Of a stretch of 64,000 nucleotides of DNA, positions 8,507-16,617 are shown one piece after another. The stretch lies in IMG/VR virus record IMGVR_UViG_3300030098_004363, positions 1-64,000 of that record. The stretch is one strand, 5' to 3'. Positions within the stretch are counted from its first letter, which is position 1. Each line of letters begins with the position of its first letter. A program made the translations under genes and the position numbers. The notes below the pieces were generated by a model, which did no database searches, had not been told where the DNA came from, and saw only the letters and a program-made list of their open reading frames with translations. This stretch comes from a virus.

Positions 8507-8963
8507 TAAAACCCACCTTGATTTCTGGCTTTTTATCTTTATAAATTCCTACATAATCTGAACATATTGCATGGCAGTCACGTATTGTGTCCATTGATAT
8601 AAGCTCAGGTTTCATGCAAATAACATTTTCGCCAGTAGCGTAGCCCGGATAACTAATTATTAAACCCCTACTGGTAATAGTATAGAAATCTTCTTGATGC
8701 CAAAAGCAGTGAACGTCTAGCTCTAACAAACATTTTAATGCATCTAAATTTTTAGCGTGTATTAGTAGATTCTTCTGTGTTAAAAACTTTTCGGTTGTTT
8801 CGTATGCTGGTCCATCGTGACCTAAGAACCAAGAGTCTTTTATTTTCCACACATCTATTTCTACAAAGTAATTTTCTTGCAAGGCAGAGTTTATATAGAC
8901 AGGACTGTTTTCTAATCTAGGTTCTGGACCGTAAACGTTACCTCTATGAGATATTAAAATCAT
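8493..8963 (-). CDS. Small GDPD/PI-PLC-like phosphodiesterase domain
   Basis: 156 residues, about 60 percent of the usual size of a glycerophosphodiester phosphodiesterase. ISHRGN with a later EN, VEIDVW and LGHDGP match the HR...E.D...H active-site pattern of that TIM-barrel family, and all key residues of the first half are present. The second half of the barrel is reduced to short strands (LLIHAKN, CFWHQED, ICSDYVG). The likely reaction is hydrolysis of a phosphodiester, perhaps in a lipid head group or a phosphoglycan. It sits in the glycan locus between a WavE-like transferase and a Rossmann-like protein, with overlaps at both ends, which suggests a role in making or trimming a phosphate-linked glycan (inference). 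Confidence 0.6.
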   Translation of the reverse strand: MILISHRGNVYGPEPRLENSPVYINSALQENYFVEIDVWKIKDSWFLGHDGPAYETTEKFLTQKNLLIHAKNLDALKCLLELDVHCFWHQEDFYTITSRGLIISYPGYATGENVICMKPELISMDTIRDCHAICSDYVGIYKDKKPEIKVGFSETR

Positions 8964-9751
8964 AATTTTATTTCTCCGCCAAAGTCTTCCATCATAGTAA
9001 AATTGATACCGTAAAAATCAAATAACTGTCTTGTGTGTCCCCAACCTTCATACTCTCTTGTTATGCCAATTGTATGCACTTTATTAACTCCTTTTAGCCA
9101 AAGCCAGTTTATTAAGAAGTGCAAACAACTACAGTGATTTCTCAGAGTATTGTCTTTTAATAAAAACTGATCTATAGGGCAATGTGTTAAATCGACATCT
9201 TCTCTCAAAAACATCTCTATCTTTTGCGATAATGTGGAAGAGATCGACAGTACCCTAAGTACATTTTCGTAAGCTACATGCGGGTGCAATATTGTACACC
9301 CTTCGTTAACGCCCATTTGTTTTTTGTAGCTTTCAAACTGGCTCATGTGAGCTAACATCTTTGCGTGCTTTGGGCTTTTTTTGTATGTGTACTGAACGTC
9401 CGACCAATCTTTTGTTGAGCTTGGACTGCTAGCTCCAGTGTTAAAAGTGTAGATAGGAGTCGTGTTCGTGACCTCTAGTATTCCAGACTTGCTTCCAGTC
9501 CAGAATCTGGTGGTTAGGCAGTGAGGAACTAAAAAGTGATCAAATCTATCTGAAAAGTTAGATATATTATGGACGAACCTGACCAGATCTAGACAGGTAA
9601 CTATATCTACGTGATCTAGCGCATATATAGCCCTTCCGGTACACAATGTAAAATATTTACTTGCTATCTCCGGTGTAAGATACTCATCTATAGCTGGACC
9701 AGAGCCTATAAGTAAAACAGGTTTATTTATCTGTACTTCTTCCAGAACCAC
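8960..9751 (-). CDS. Rossmann-like protein of the glycan locus (DUF115-like)
   Basis: 263 residues. VLLIGSGPAIDEY near the N-terminus resembles the GPS/GPD nucleotide-binding loop of DUF115 (MAF flagellin glycosyltransferase-like) proteins and of some phage and capsule glycan proteins. The C-terminal part ends with LKGVNKVHTIGITREYEGWG, which fits a second Rossmann-type strand-loop. A glycan-transfer role is inferred from this and from context. The chosen start is GTG, with AGGAAAG upstream, and it overlaps the preceding cupin gene by 29 bases. The family assignment is uncertain. Confidence 0.45.
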   Translation of the reverse strand: MVLEEVQINKPVLLIGSGPAIDEYLTPEIASKYFTLCTGRAIYALDHVDIVTCLDLVRFVHNISNFSDRFDHFLVPHCLTTRFWTGSKSGILEVTNTTPIYTFNTGASSPSSTKDWSDVQYTYKKSPKHAKMLAHMSQFESYKKQMGVNEGCTILHPHVAYENVLRVLSISSTLSQKIEMFLREDVDLTHCPIDQFLLKDNTLRNHCSCLHFLINWLWLKGVNKVHTIGITREYEGWGHTRQLFDFYGINFTMMEDFGGEIKL

Positions 9752-10103
9752 CAGTATCTTTCCTAACTATATCTTTAGGGTCTAATCCGTCTATCCAATA
9801 AACCTCTAACGCTTTTGTGTCTTCCATTGCGACAAATCTATGGTCTATTCCGGGAGGAACGTCAGAAAACATACCTTGTCTCAGTATTGTCTCATCTTCA
9901 CTATCCTGCTTATATATAATAACCTTCAAAGCTCCTTCAAGCACGATAAATCTGTTCCATTTATTTTCATGATGATGACGAGAACAATAGCCATCTTTAT
10001 TAGCTTCTATGTAATGAACCTCACTTGTTGCATTCTCAAAAAAGCATCTTGTTGTTCCCCAAAACTTACCCTGAACAGCGCCCGTTAGTGTTTTATGACC
10101 CAT
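9723..10103 (-). CDS. Cupin-fold sugar isomerase-like protein
   Basis: 126 residues forming a single cupin domain. RHHHENKWNRFIVLEG matches cupin motif 1 (metal-binding His cluster, then Glu and Gly), and GMFSDVPPGIDHRFVA matches motif 2 (P-x-x-x-x-H). The closest type by eye is the cupin part of mannose-6-phosphate isomerase/GDP-mannose pyrophosphorylase proteins. The predicted role is metal-dependent isomerisation or binding of a sugar phosphate or nucleotide sugar in the surrounding pathway. GAGGA precedes the ATG. It could instead act as a sensor, since small cupins vary in function. Confidence 0.65.
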   Translation of the reverse strand: MGHKTLTGAVQGKFWGTTRCFFENATSEVHYIEANKDGYCSRHHHENKWNRFIVLEGALKVIIYKQDSEDETILRQGMFSDVPPGIDHRFVAMEDTKALEVYWIDGLDPKDIVRKDTGGSGRSTDK

Positions 10104-11034
10104 TTAATTCCTCCTCAAAAATGCCTTTTAGATTATCAAACATGACTCCATCCTCCACCTCTTCAATTCTATATTGAAAGTAGGATAGGGATCTGCCTAA
10201 TGAATGCTTCTCTTCAAGTGTTGGCCTATATATATTATTTATCCCATCTAGCTTTGTGCTAGATACTGGTTTAGCTATCGCCTCTCCGAGAACGATTGTA
10301 GGTATTCCGTAGAAGTTAGCTTCTAAAGCAGCGTTACTGGTATGAGTTATGACGCAATACAGATCTTTCTTTAGCAGTTCGTGGTATTTTATCTTATTGT
10401 CGCCTAAAAATATTGTACCTTCTACTTCTTGCTTTGCATTCCAACTTGGTTTAGGTCTGTATATTATAGGACGGTCTGTAAGTTGTCTAATCTCTTTAAC
10501 TATGTTTTTTGTATATGTGGTTGGTTCTTCAATGCCCATATATAGATGGTATTTTGCAGAACTTCCAGCAAACAGTATATACTCACCCTCTTCTTTAAAG
10601 TGAGGTTTTGGCTCTAGAGTTTCTACTTTGGATACTTTTCCGTCTTTTTCATACCACTTTCTTATTGGTATTTTTAGCAGTTCCTCCCACCTATCATCTC
10701 TATCCGAAAACTTATCTAGGTGCTTTAAAGGTTGCCAGCTGTTTGGACTAAATCTTATAAATGCTTCAGGCTTTTTAAGTCTGGCATTTCTACAATACCC
10801 CTTATCCATGTAGATGTAAGGCTTTCCATATTTAATAGCTAAATCTCTTATCCAATCTCCCGTTATCGTAAACACAAAAACAAAATCATACTCTTTGATA
10901 CACTCTTCTTTTTTAGACAGGTCGTTTCTAAGTATGATTTCGGCTACCTGTCCTTGTTTCTCTAGCCCTGCTTTAAGAGCTTTTGAAACAATTTTAAAGT
11001 ATTTGTTATTTTTTATTGGGATTAAAAATTTCAT
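10093..11034 (-). CDS. GT-B glycosyltransferase-like protein, capsule type (paralog 1)
   Basis: 313 residues. The C-terminal half contains TDRPIIYRPKPS and ITHTSNAALEANFYGIPTI, the pattern of GT-B capsule and phosphopolymer transferases, in which a nucleotide-binding loop is followed by a Ser/Asn-rich helix. Two further genes of the locus share the same order of motifs (TDR-x-I-V and T-x-x-SNA/G). The start is at MKFLIP, where stop and start of the two genes overlap as TAATG; an in-frame GTG five codons upstream has weaker support. The role is probably transfer of a sugar or alditol phosphate to a growing glycan. Confidence 0.55.
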   Translation of the reverse strand: MKFLIPIKNNKYFKIVSKALKAGLEKQGQVAEIILRNDLSKKEECIKEYDFVFVFTITGDWIRDLAIKYGKPYIYMDKGYCRNARLKKPEAFIRFSPNSWQPLKHLDKFSDRDDRWEELLKIPIRKWYEKDGKVSKVETLEPKPHFKEEGEYILFAGSSAKYHLYMGIEEPTTYTKNIVKEIRQLTDRPIIYRPKPSWNAKQEVEGTIFLGDNKIKYHELLKKDLYCVITHTSNAALEANFYGIPTIVLGEAIAKPVSSTKLDGINNIYRPTLEEKHSLGRSLSYFQYRIEEVEDGVMFDNLKGIFEEELNGS

Positions 11035-12023
11035 TATCCTGCCAACCACTTAGGATTGTCTATCGTCCACTGTATTGTTTTCTTTAAAGAATCCTCGAAC
11101 GACACAGGATAGCTGTATCCCATATTGCATATTTTTGTATCTTCTAGCGCATATCTTAAGTCGTGTCCGGGTCTAGAAGAATGAAAATCAACTAGTTCGT
11201 AATTAAGCTCTTTTCCTAAAATTTCAGCTACCATTTGTGCTAGTTCTAAATTTGAAACTTCTCTTTGCCCAACAAGATTATACTTGTCTCCAGCTTCTGC
11301 TTTTTCTGTCAAGAATAAAGATACGTCAGCAACGTTTCTTGCGTGTACATAAAATCTAGTTCCGGGATTCTTGTTTGGATCTGAATGTATGTATATCTTT
11401 TCTCCTGCCAATATTTTTTTGATGCATAATGGTAGGTACTTTTCAGGATGCTGTCTTTCACCAATCACATTCATGCAGTTGGTTGTGATGATAGGAAGTC
11501 CATAGGTATTATGAAATGCAATTCCTAACTGCTCTGCCCCAGCTTTACTAGCAGAGTATGGATTTTTTGCCATGTGACGATCCCATTCTTTGTAGGCAGT
11601 TCCTACTGGCGCATCGCCAAACACTTCGTCCGTGCTAAAATTTTGTATGTAGTCGATAGTGTCACAATTTCTGGCAAAATTGAATAGATTACAAGAACCT
11701 ACCACGTTGTCGTAAACAAAACTTAAAGGATCTTCAATACTTCTATCTACATGAGAAGAGGCGGCTAGATGAAAGACTATGCTTACATTACCAATCTGCC
11801 TTGCTAATTGTGAGTTTATTTCAGCCTTTAGGTCGTGGTATAAAAACTTAAATCTTTTTTTCCAAGAAGGGTTAGTTTCAAGAAATTCGGATATTCTATT
11901 GAGGTTTCCAGAAGTGTCCAGCCTATCCAAACAAACAACAAACCAATCTGTATTTTTTAATATATGTTCTATTAGGTGGTGACCTATAAACCCAGCTCCA
12001 CCTGTTACTAGTGCTTTTTGCAT
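11034..12023 (-). CDS. rmlB: dTDP-glucose 4,6-dehydratase (RmlB-like)
   Basis: 329 residues, near the usual 330-360. GGAGFIG binds NAD at the N-terminus, HLAASSHVDRSI is the family segment around residue 88, STDEVFG carries the catalytic Thr-Asp-Glu triplet typical of 4,6-dehydratases, and YSASKAGAE gives the catalytic Tyr and Lys. The enzyme makes the 4-keto-6-deoxy sugar nucleotide that feeds 6-deoxy and amino sugar synthesis. The next genes in transcription order run away from it, while the N-formyltransferase, oxygenase, O-methyltransferase and aminotransferase genes lie just upstream in the same operon, so all are probably one pathway. The TDP specificity is inferred; GDP and UDP 4,6-dehydratases look similar. 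Confidence 0.8.
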   Translation of the reverse strand: MQKALVTGGAGFIGHHLIEHILKNTDWFVVCLDRLDTSGNLNRISEFLETNPSWKKRFKFLYHDLKAEINSQLARQIGNVSIVFHLAASSHVDRSIEDPLSFVYDNVVGSCNLFNFARNCDTIDYIQNFSTDEVFGDAPVGTAYKEWDRHMAKNPYSASKAGAEQLGIAFHNTYGLPIITTNCMNVIGERQHPEKYLPLCIKKILAGEKIYIHSDPNKNPGTRFYVHARNVADVSLFLTEKAEAGDKYNLVGQREVSNLELAQMVAEILGKELNYELVDFHSSRPGHDLRYALEDTKICNMGYSYPVSFEDSLKKTIQWTIDNPKWLAG

Positions 12024-12589
12024 TTTATAAACTCTTTAAATTTTTCACTAAGTTTAAACTCTCCTCTACTATACATAGTAGGAGGATATTTGTAACATTT
12101 TTCTATTTCTTTTTGTTTCATGCTATTTAATAGCTTCAAACTGCTATGCACAAAAAGGGGTGCTATTTCCAGCATTCTTTTATACAAATCAAAAGAACAG
12201 TCAGTATCTAGTACTGGGTATGTTATTTTGCTTATTATTGGGCCGTAATCAAGATCCTCAGTCATTTTGTGAAAAGTCAGCCCCTGTTCTCGCTCTTTAT
12301 TTTTAATAGTATGGTCTAATATATCTCTACCGCCATATTGAGGAAGCAATCCAGTGTGAAGATTGTAAGTGTTTGATGTGTCCTCAACTATGATGTCGTA
12401 TTGAAGTGAGAGTTTTATATCACACGGGTGATTAACATCTACTCTTTTTAGAGGTATGTCTCCTTCGACTGGTGTATTTCTACAAGGTACATAGCCAACA
12501 AGGTTGTAGTCACCCATATCTAAAAGATGTTTAACCGAAAGCTCTGTTAGGTATGAGGAGCCTAGTACAAGTATGTCATAGCTCTTCAT
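12008..12589 (-). CDS. Sugar N-formyltransferase
   Basis: 193 residues with the formyltransferase catalytic core. NLHTGLLPQYGG carries the catalytic Asn (residue 76), LTFHKM the His (107) and DLDYGPI the Asp (114), so the N-H-D triad is complete. Such enzymes transfer formyl from N10-formyltetrahydrofolate to an amino sugar nucleotide such as dTDP-4-amino-4,6-dideoxyglucose. The protein is short because the C-terminal dimer or binding domain of methionyl-tRNA formyltransferase is missing, as in many sugar formyltransferases. It is flanked by the RmlB-like dehydratase and upstream of it by the aminotransferase fusion, which supports the amino-sugar role over fMet-tRNA formation. Confidence 0.75.
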   Translation of the reverse strand: MKSYDILVLGSSYLTELSVKHLLDMGDYNLVGYVPCRNTPVEGDIPLKRVDVNHPCDIKLSLQYDIIVEDTSNTYNLHTGLLPQYGGRDILDHTIKNKEREQGLTFHKMTEDLDYGPIISKITYPVLDTDCSFDLYKRMLEIAPLFVHSSLKLLNSMKQKEIEKCYKYPPTMYSRGEFKLSEKFKEFIKCKKH

Positions 12590-13196
12590 AATATTCGCCT
12601 ATCTTAAAGGACATCCCTTGAGTGACGCTTTTCTTGTCTGTTGTTGTGTATTTTGACTTAGGCAATACCCTAAAATCAAAACTGACCCTAGTAGACCCTG
12701 TCTCGTTTTTCTTGTTTCCGTGTGCTAAGTTAGCTCCGTCCCACATATAGAACTCACCGTAGTCCGCTTCCATAGGGCTAAAGTCTTCTTTTCCTTCTTC
12801 ACTTTCCACCCACACAGTATTTGAGCCAAACGCTTTTGTTAACGGGACGAAAAAATTTACTTCATCTGTGAAATGATTGTAGTCCCTATCTCTGTGAAAA
12901 GCGCCTACCGCAACATTGTTTCTTAGATGAACTCTAAAGGTAGGCTTTTTCTGAAAGATTATAGGTTCGTCAAATAGCGGTTTTATTTCATTTACTACAA
13001 ATTCTCTAAAATTTAAAAAGAACAAATGATCTTCGGGAAGCTCGTAAAACTTTTTGTGATACTTTGAAGATTGGTCTGTGTCTACATCAAATAGTTTTAT
13101 TTCTTCGTGTAGGCATGACATATCTACACAGCTAAAAACCCTCTGCAATATTGAAGCAAATCTGTACTTAAATGTTTTGTATTTAAATTTATTCAT
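12576..13196 (-). CDS. StrG-like iron/2-oxoglutarate oxygenase
   Basis: 206 residues. FHRDRDYNH supplies an H-x-D pair, and AHGNKKNETGSTRVSFDFR supplies the distal His and the Arg that binds 2-oxoglutarate, the facial triad of Fe(II)/2OG oxygenases. The overall sequence matches the StrG type known from streptomycin-type gene clusters. It could hydroxylate or otherwise oxidise a sugar nucleotide or glycan. The start was chosen at MNKFKY because its ATG overlaps the preceding stop as ATGA; the upstream in-frame codon is only a TTG. It sits between the N-formyltransferase and an O-methyltransferase, which suggests a hydroxyl made here could be the methylation site (inference). Confidence 0.65.
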   Translation of the reverse strand: MNKFKYKTFKYRFASILQRVFSCVDMSCLHEEIKLFDVDTDQSSKYHKKFYELPEDHLFFLNFREFVVNEIKPLFDEPIIFQKKPTFRVHLRNNVAVGAFHRDRDYNHFTDEVNFFVPLTKAFGSNTVWVESEEGKEDFSPMEADYGEFYMWDGANLAHGNKKNETGSTRVSFDFRVLPKSKYTTTDKKSVTQGMSFKIGEYYEEL

Positions 13197-13996
13197 TTCC
13201 AAAAATATATTAAACCCCCTCTGCCATAAGCAGAATTCTTTTCATACTTGATGTTAAATTCTGACTTAATCCAATCAATTTGCACTTTGGTTATTTTGTT
13301 ATTCATCACGCTTTCTATGTGTGGCGCCATTTTTCCTACAATTATTCCCGTGCTACATTTTTTTATGATGTTGTCAAAATAGAATTTTTGTACATCGTGA
13401 GTTATCTCTGTAAAAGCAAAGTTAGATATAAACAAATCGTAATGAGTTTTTAGTTTATCAATGTCTTTGTATGGGTTTATGTAGGTAATATTAGGTGTTT
13501 TAAAGTTAGAAAGATAAACTGACTGAAGTTTTAACATGTCTGGAAGATCTACGTGGGTGTAGCTCTTGTAACCAACAATATCGTGAAAAATTTTAGCTTC
13601 TATTCCAAAGCCACATCCAACTTCCACTATGTCAAAGTTTGAGGAGAGGTTGAGATTTTCCTTTATTTTTGTTATGTCGTACAGCGGTGGAAAAACTGAA
13701 TCCGAGCAGTCAATCTTAAAATTTTCACGCTCAAAACTTTGTAGCACAGGATTACCAAATGAGTCCCATTCTTTTATCTTGTCTAAATTTTCAGTTAATA
13801 TCTCTGGGTTGTTTTTTAATAGATAGCTTAATTCACCGTTTGCTCTCTTAGCGTTATCTCCACTTATGTTTTTACGCAAACTTTCTATCTGTCTAAAGTT
13901 GGTATAATCTCCGCTTTCATGCAGTGAAGAAATATCACCTAAAAACTCTATTCTGTACTTTCTAGTCCTGTGCCAAGACTTTTCATGTGACTTCAT
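13193..13996 (-). CDS. Putative sugar O-methyltransferase
   Basis: 267 residues. FDIVEVGCGFGIEAKIFHD around residue 120 is motif I of a class I SAM-dependent methyltransferase, followed by YTHVDLPDMLKLQ (acidic residue at the end of strand 2) and DLFISNFAFTEI (motif IV region). The N-terminal ~100 residues are a helical cap typical of the putative sugar O-methyltransferase family found in glycan clusters. The reaction would be methylation of a sugar hydroxyl. It is one base from the aminotransferase fusion upstream and overlaps the StrG-like gene downstream, so it is co-translated with the amino-sugar pathway. Confidence 0.7.
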   Translation of the reverse strand: MKSHEKSWHRTRKYRIEFLGDISSLHESGDYTNFRQIESLRKNISGDNAKRANGELSYLLKNNPEILTENLDKIKEWDSFGNPVLQSFERENFKIDCSDSVFPPLYDITKIKENLNLSSNFDIVEVGCGFGIEAKIFHDIVGYKSYTHVDLPDMLKLQSVYLSNFKTPNITYINPYKDIDKLKTHYDLFISNFAFTEITHDVQKFYFDNIIKKCSTGIIVGKMAPHIESVMNNKITKVQIDWIKSEFNIKYEKNSAYGRGGLIYFWK

Positions 13997-13997
13997 T

Positions 13998-16040
13998 TTA
14001 ACCCTTTCTCTGTACGTAAAAATCTTTTATCCTGTCCACAATTCTTCTAATTCTGTGTGGTGTCATCCACCAACCAACAGGAACGCAAAGCATATCCTTA
14101 GAAACTTCATCTAGTACTGGTAGTGCATTTGCCTTCGGTTTAAAGTTTTTAAATACAGGATGTGTATCATTTCTGTGATGCACGAGACTGGTTTGTATGC
14201 CTGACTCCTTTAGGTGTTCTGAAAGCTGATCTCTATACATAGCCCTTATAGTAAAAAGCCAGTAACTTGACCGAGACTGATAGTCGTTATCCAGAAGTTT
14301 GACATAACGAAGATCGGAAAGTTTCTTATAGTAGACATCGGCGTTTTCTCTAGTATCTTCTATTGCACTTTTAATATGTGGCATGTTGCCAATTCCAAGG
14401 GCAGAAGAAATGTCATTCATATGAAACTTAAAACCTAAATCTTGAATAGGATACCCGCCTCTGAAATCCTCATTATTATCTCTATCTATTCCAAACCATC
14501 TCTTTTTTCTTGCTATTTGTTTGAACCCGGACGGCGTGATTAAAAGACCTCCATCTCCAGTTGTTAAAGATTTTATGGCCTGAAAACTAAAACAGCTAAA
14601 TGTTGAATTATCGTTAAGAACTGCACCAACAGGACGGTCGTTCCAAGTAGAACCCCAAGCGTGAGCGCAGTCCTCAACAATATATAATAGTTTTTTGTAT
14701 TTTAGCGCGTATTGCTTTTTTATTTCCTGTAGCTTTTTGTAGTCTATTGGATATCCGCCCCAATGAACAAAGCTAAGAATTCTTGTGTTTTCATTAAGTA
14801 GCTTTGCCACCTTGTCTAAATCTATATTTAGATTTGATGGTGATATATCGCACCATTTTATGGAAAGTCCGTTTGAAACTATTGGTAGCAATCCAGCCGC
14901 GCACGTTAATGGACTGCAAACAACTTGACAAGATTCATCTAGAGACTCTGCTTGTTTTATTAGGTCAAACGCAAGATGTAGAGCTGACGTTCCAGAATTA
15001 ACAGTAACTATGTTTTTGTTACTGAAATGAGTCATAAGCTTTTTTTCAAAAATAGTGTTAACTTTGCCTTGAGATACATAGCCTGACCTAAGAACTTTAT
15101 GACTTTCATTTATAGCATCTTCGTGCATAAGAACTCTAAATAGAGGAGTCACCATTTTTTGTGGCTCCACCTGTCTTATATGTTGAACAGCTTCTACAAT
15201 ATTCATTATGTGAGCTGCTTCACTGTGTGGTTCAGTTGCTTTAGCGGAGAATACAGTTCCCTCTTCGTTTCTAGCTTTTATTTTCATTCTTACATGAGAG
15301 CCAAAGTATTCGCCTCCGTTTTTCCAGAAGTAGTTATTTTTTGCATGTTCTGGAGTCTTCATACCGTAGACAGATTGCAGTGTACTTTTTGTGTATGGCC
15401 ATTTGATATGAGGTCTTGTCGCTAGCTGATCCTTTACCTTCATGTCAGCGACAGATTGTCTAACCGACTCATGAGGATAATCTAAATGGTCTAAATAAAC
15501 TTTTGTTCCAGTGTCGCCTTTGTACAGATCGCTTGGCTGTGGAGTAAAGTCAAAGGTAGAGATGTCAACTTTTGTTGTATCCACAAACATGCAGTAAACA
15601 CACGGGAACGTATGACTTGGCCTATCAGACCCATCTATTGCATAAGGTGTCCCAAAGAACGCAAGGTCTTTTTTGTCCATGTAGTCAATTATTTCTACTA
15701 AAGACGGCCCTATAAAAAAGTCAGGGTCTAAAAACAAAGCATATCTAGTTTTAATGTGTGGTATTGTTTTGTTAATACCAGCGGCGTGGTGATAACTTCC
15801 TATATGTATAGCCCTGCTTCTTGGCGGTATATCTATTTCCGATTTAGGAACTCCGTCAACAATTTTAAAGTTAGGAATAGTCTCAACCATGCCCAAGCTT
15901 TTTTCTGGGTGATTATTTGCAACAACCCACTGAAGACCATCTGTTGAATACTCAGATATTAATTTCCAGTTCGCCTCTAAAAAACTTGAACAGTTCCAAG
16001 CTGCGCTAACTATGGTTAAATCACTAATTTGTACCGACAT
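13998..16040 (-). CDS. Glycosyltransferase (GT-A) fused to DegT-type aminotransferase
   Basis: 680 residues in two parts. Residues 1-~290 look like a GT-A glycosyltransferase: TIVSAAWNCSSFL, then ALFLDPDFF with a DxD-like metal site (Asp105, Asp107). Residues ~300-680 are a DegT/DnrJ/EryC1/StrS aminotransferase: VTVNSGTSALHLAF (phosphate-binding), VEDCAHAWGS (Asp457), and FSFQAIKSLTTGDGG with the PLP-binding Lys490. The aminotransferase would convert a keto sugar nucleotide, for example the RmlB product, to the amino sugar that the neighbouring formyltransferase uses. The fused transferase could then use it. Both active sites look intact and the frame is open throughout, so it is not a broken gene. 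The domain pairing is unusual. Confidence 0.75.
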   Translation of the reverse strand: MSVQISDLTIVSAAWNCSSFLEANWKLISEYSTDGLQWVVANNHPEKSLGMVETIPNFKIVDGVPKSEIDIPPRSRAIHIGSYHHAAGINKTIPHIKTRYALFLDPDFFIGPSLVEIIDYMDKKDLAFFGTPYAIDGSDRPSHTFPCVYCMFVDTTKVDISTFDFTPQPSDLYKGDTGTKVYLDHLDYPHESVRQSVADMKVKDQLATRPHIKWPYTKSTLQSVYGMKTPEHAKNNYFWKNGGEYFGSHVRMKIKARNEEGTVFSAKATEPHSEAAHIMNIVEAVQHIRQVEPQKMVTPLFRVLMHEDAINESHKVLRSGYVSQGKVNTIFEKKLMTHFSNKNIVTVNSGTSALHLAFDLIKQAESLDESCQVVCSPLTCAAGLLPIVSNGLSIKWCDISPSNLNIDLDKVAKLLNENTRILSFVHWGGYPIDYKKLQEIKKQYALKYKKLLYIVEDCAHAWGSTWNDRPVGAVLNDNSTFSCFSFQAIKSLTTGDGGLLITPSGFKQIARKKRWFGIDRDNNEDFRGGYPIQDLGFKFHMNDISSALGIGNMPHIKSAIEDTRENADVYYKKLSDLRYVKLLDNDYQSRSSYWLFTIRAMYRDQLSEHLKESGIQTSLVHHRNDTHPVFKNFKPKANALPVLDEVSKDMLCVPVGWWMTPHRIRRIVDRIKDFYVQRKG

Positions 16041-16617
16041 TCTTTGTAACCTTCGCTAATCTTAGATGTATATTGTTTTTTTCTACTATTTCTATTGGTT
16101 CTAGTTTTTCAACAGAAAATGTTTTGTCTTGTAACAGCTCGTCTATTAACTTTTTGCATCCAAAATCGTCTCTGTTTTCGTAGTAATCATCAAATATTAC
16201 AACGGTTTCATCATCCATAAACTTCTTTATGTTGTTCCAGTCGCTTTCTATTGTTTCGACCGAATGTCCACCGTCAATAAATACAAAATCTATTTGTCTA
16301 TCTGGCGAAAATTTTGAAAGAGTACTATTGGTATTTCCCACCATCAGTTTGTGCTGAATACCTTCTCTTTTGAGACGTTTTCTGGTTTGGGCTAAAACTG
16401 GAGGAACTTTACCATTAAATTCCTTAGCCATAAAGTCACTGTCAGCCCAATCAAATATATCAAATCCATAATAAAATACATCGTCGTTGTACTGCTTGGC
16501 TTTGTTTACCATAGTGATCGCGCTATTGCCACGATGAGTACCAACTTCTAGTATCGTTTTTGGTTGTCTATTTTCTACTTCTTCTATTAATGTTTTGTAT
16601 CGCCCAAGTAATTCCAT
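16024..16617 (-). CDS. Class I SAM methyltransferase
   Basis: 197 residues. LEVGTHRGNSAITMV is motif I, HKLMVGNTNSTL and FVFIDGGHSVETIESDWNNI are the later motifs of the Methyltransf_24 type, and VVIFDDYYENRD is motif VI. This family methylates sugars, lipids or small molecules in glycan clusters; here the substrate is not readable. It overlaps the fusion protein downstream and the GT-B-like gene upstream. AGGTG precedes the ATG. Confidence 0.7.
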   Translation of the reverse strand: MELLGRYKTLIEEVENRQPKTILEVGTHRGNSAITMVNKAKQYNDDVFYYGFDIFDWADSDFMAKEFNGKVPPVLAQTRKRLKREGIQHKLMVGNTNSTLSKFSPDRQIDFVFIDGGHSVETIESDWNNIKKFMDDETVVIFDDYYENRDDFGCKKLIDELLQDKTFSVEKLEPIEIVEKNNIHLRLAKVTKNVGTN

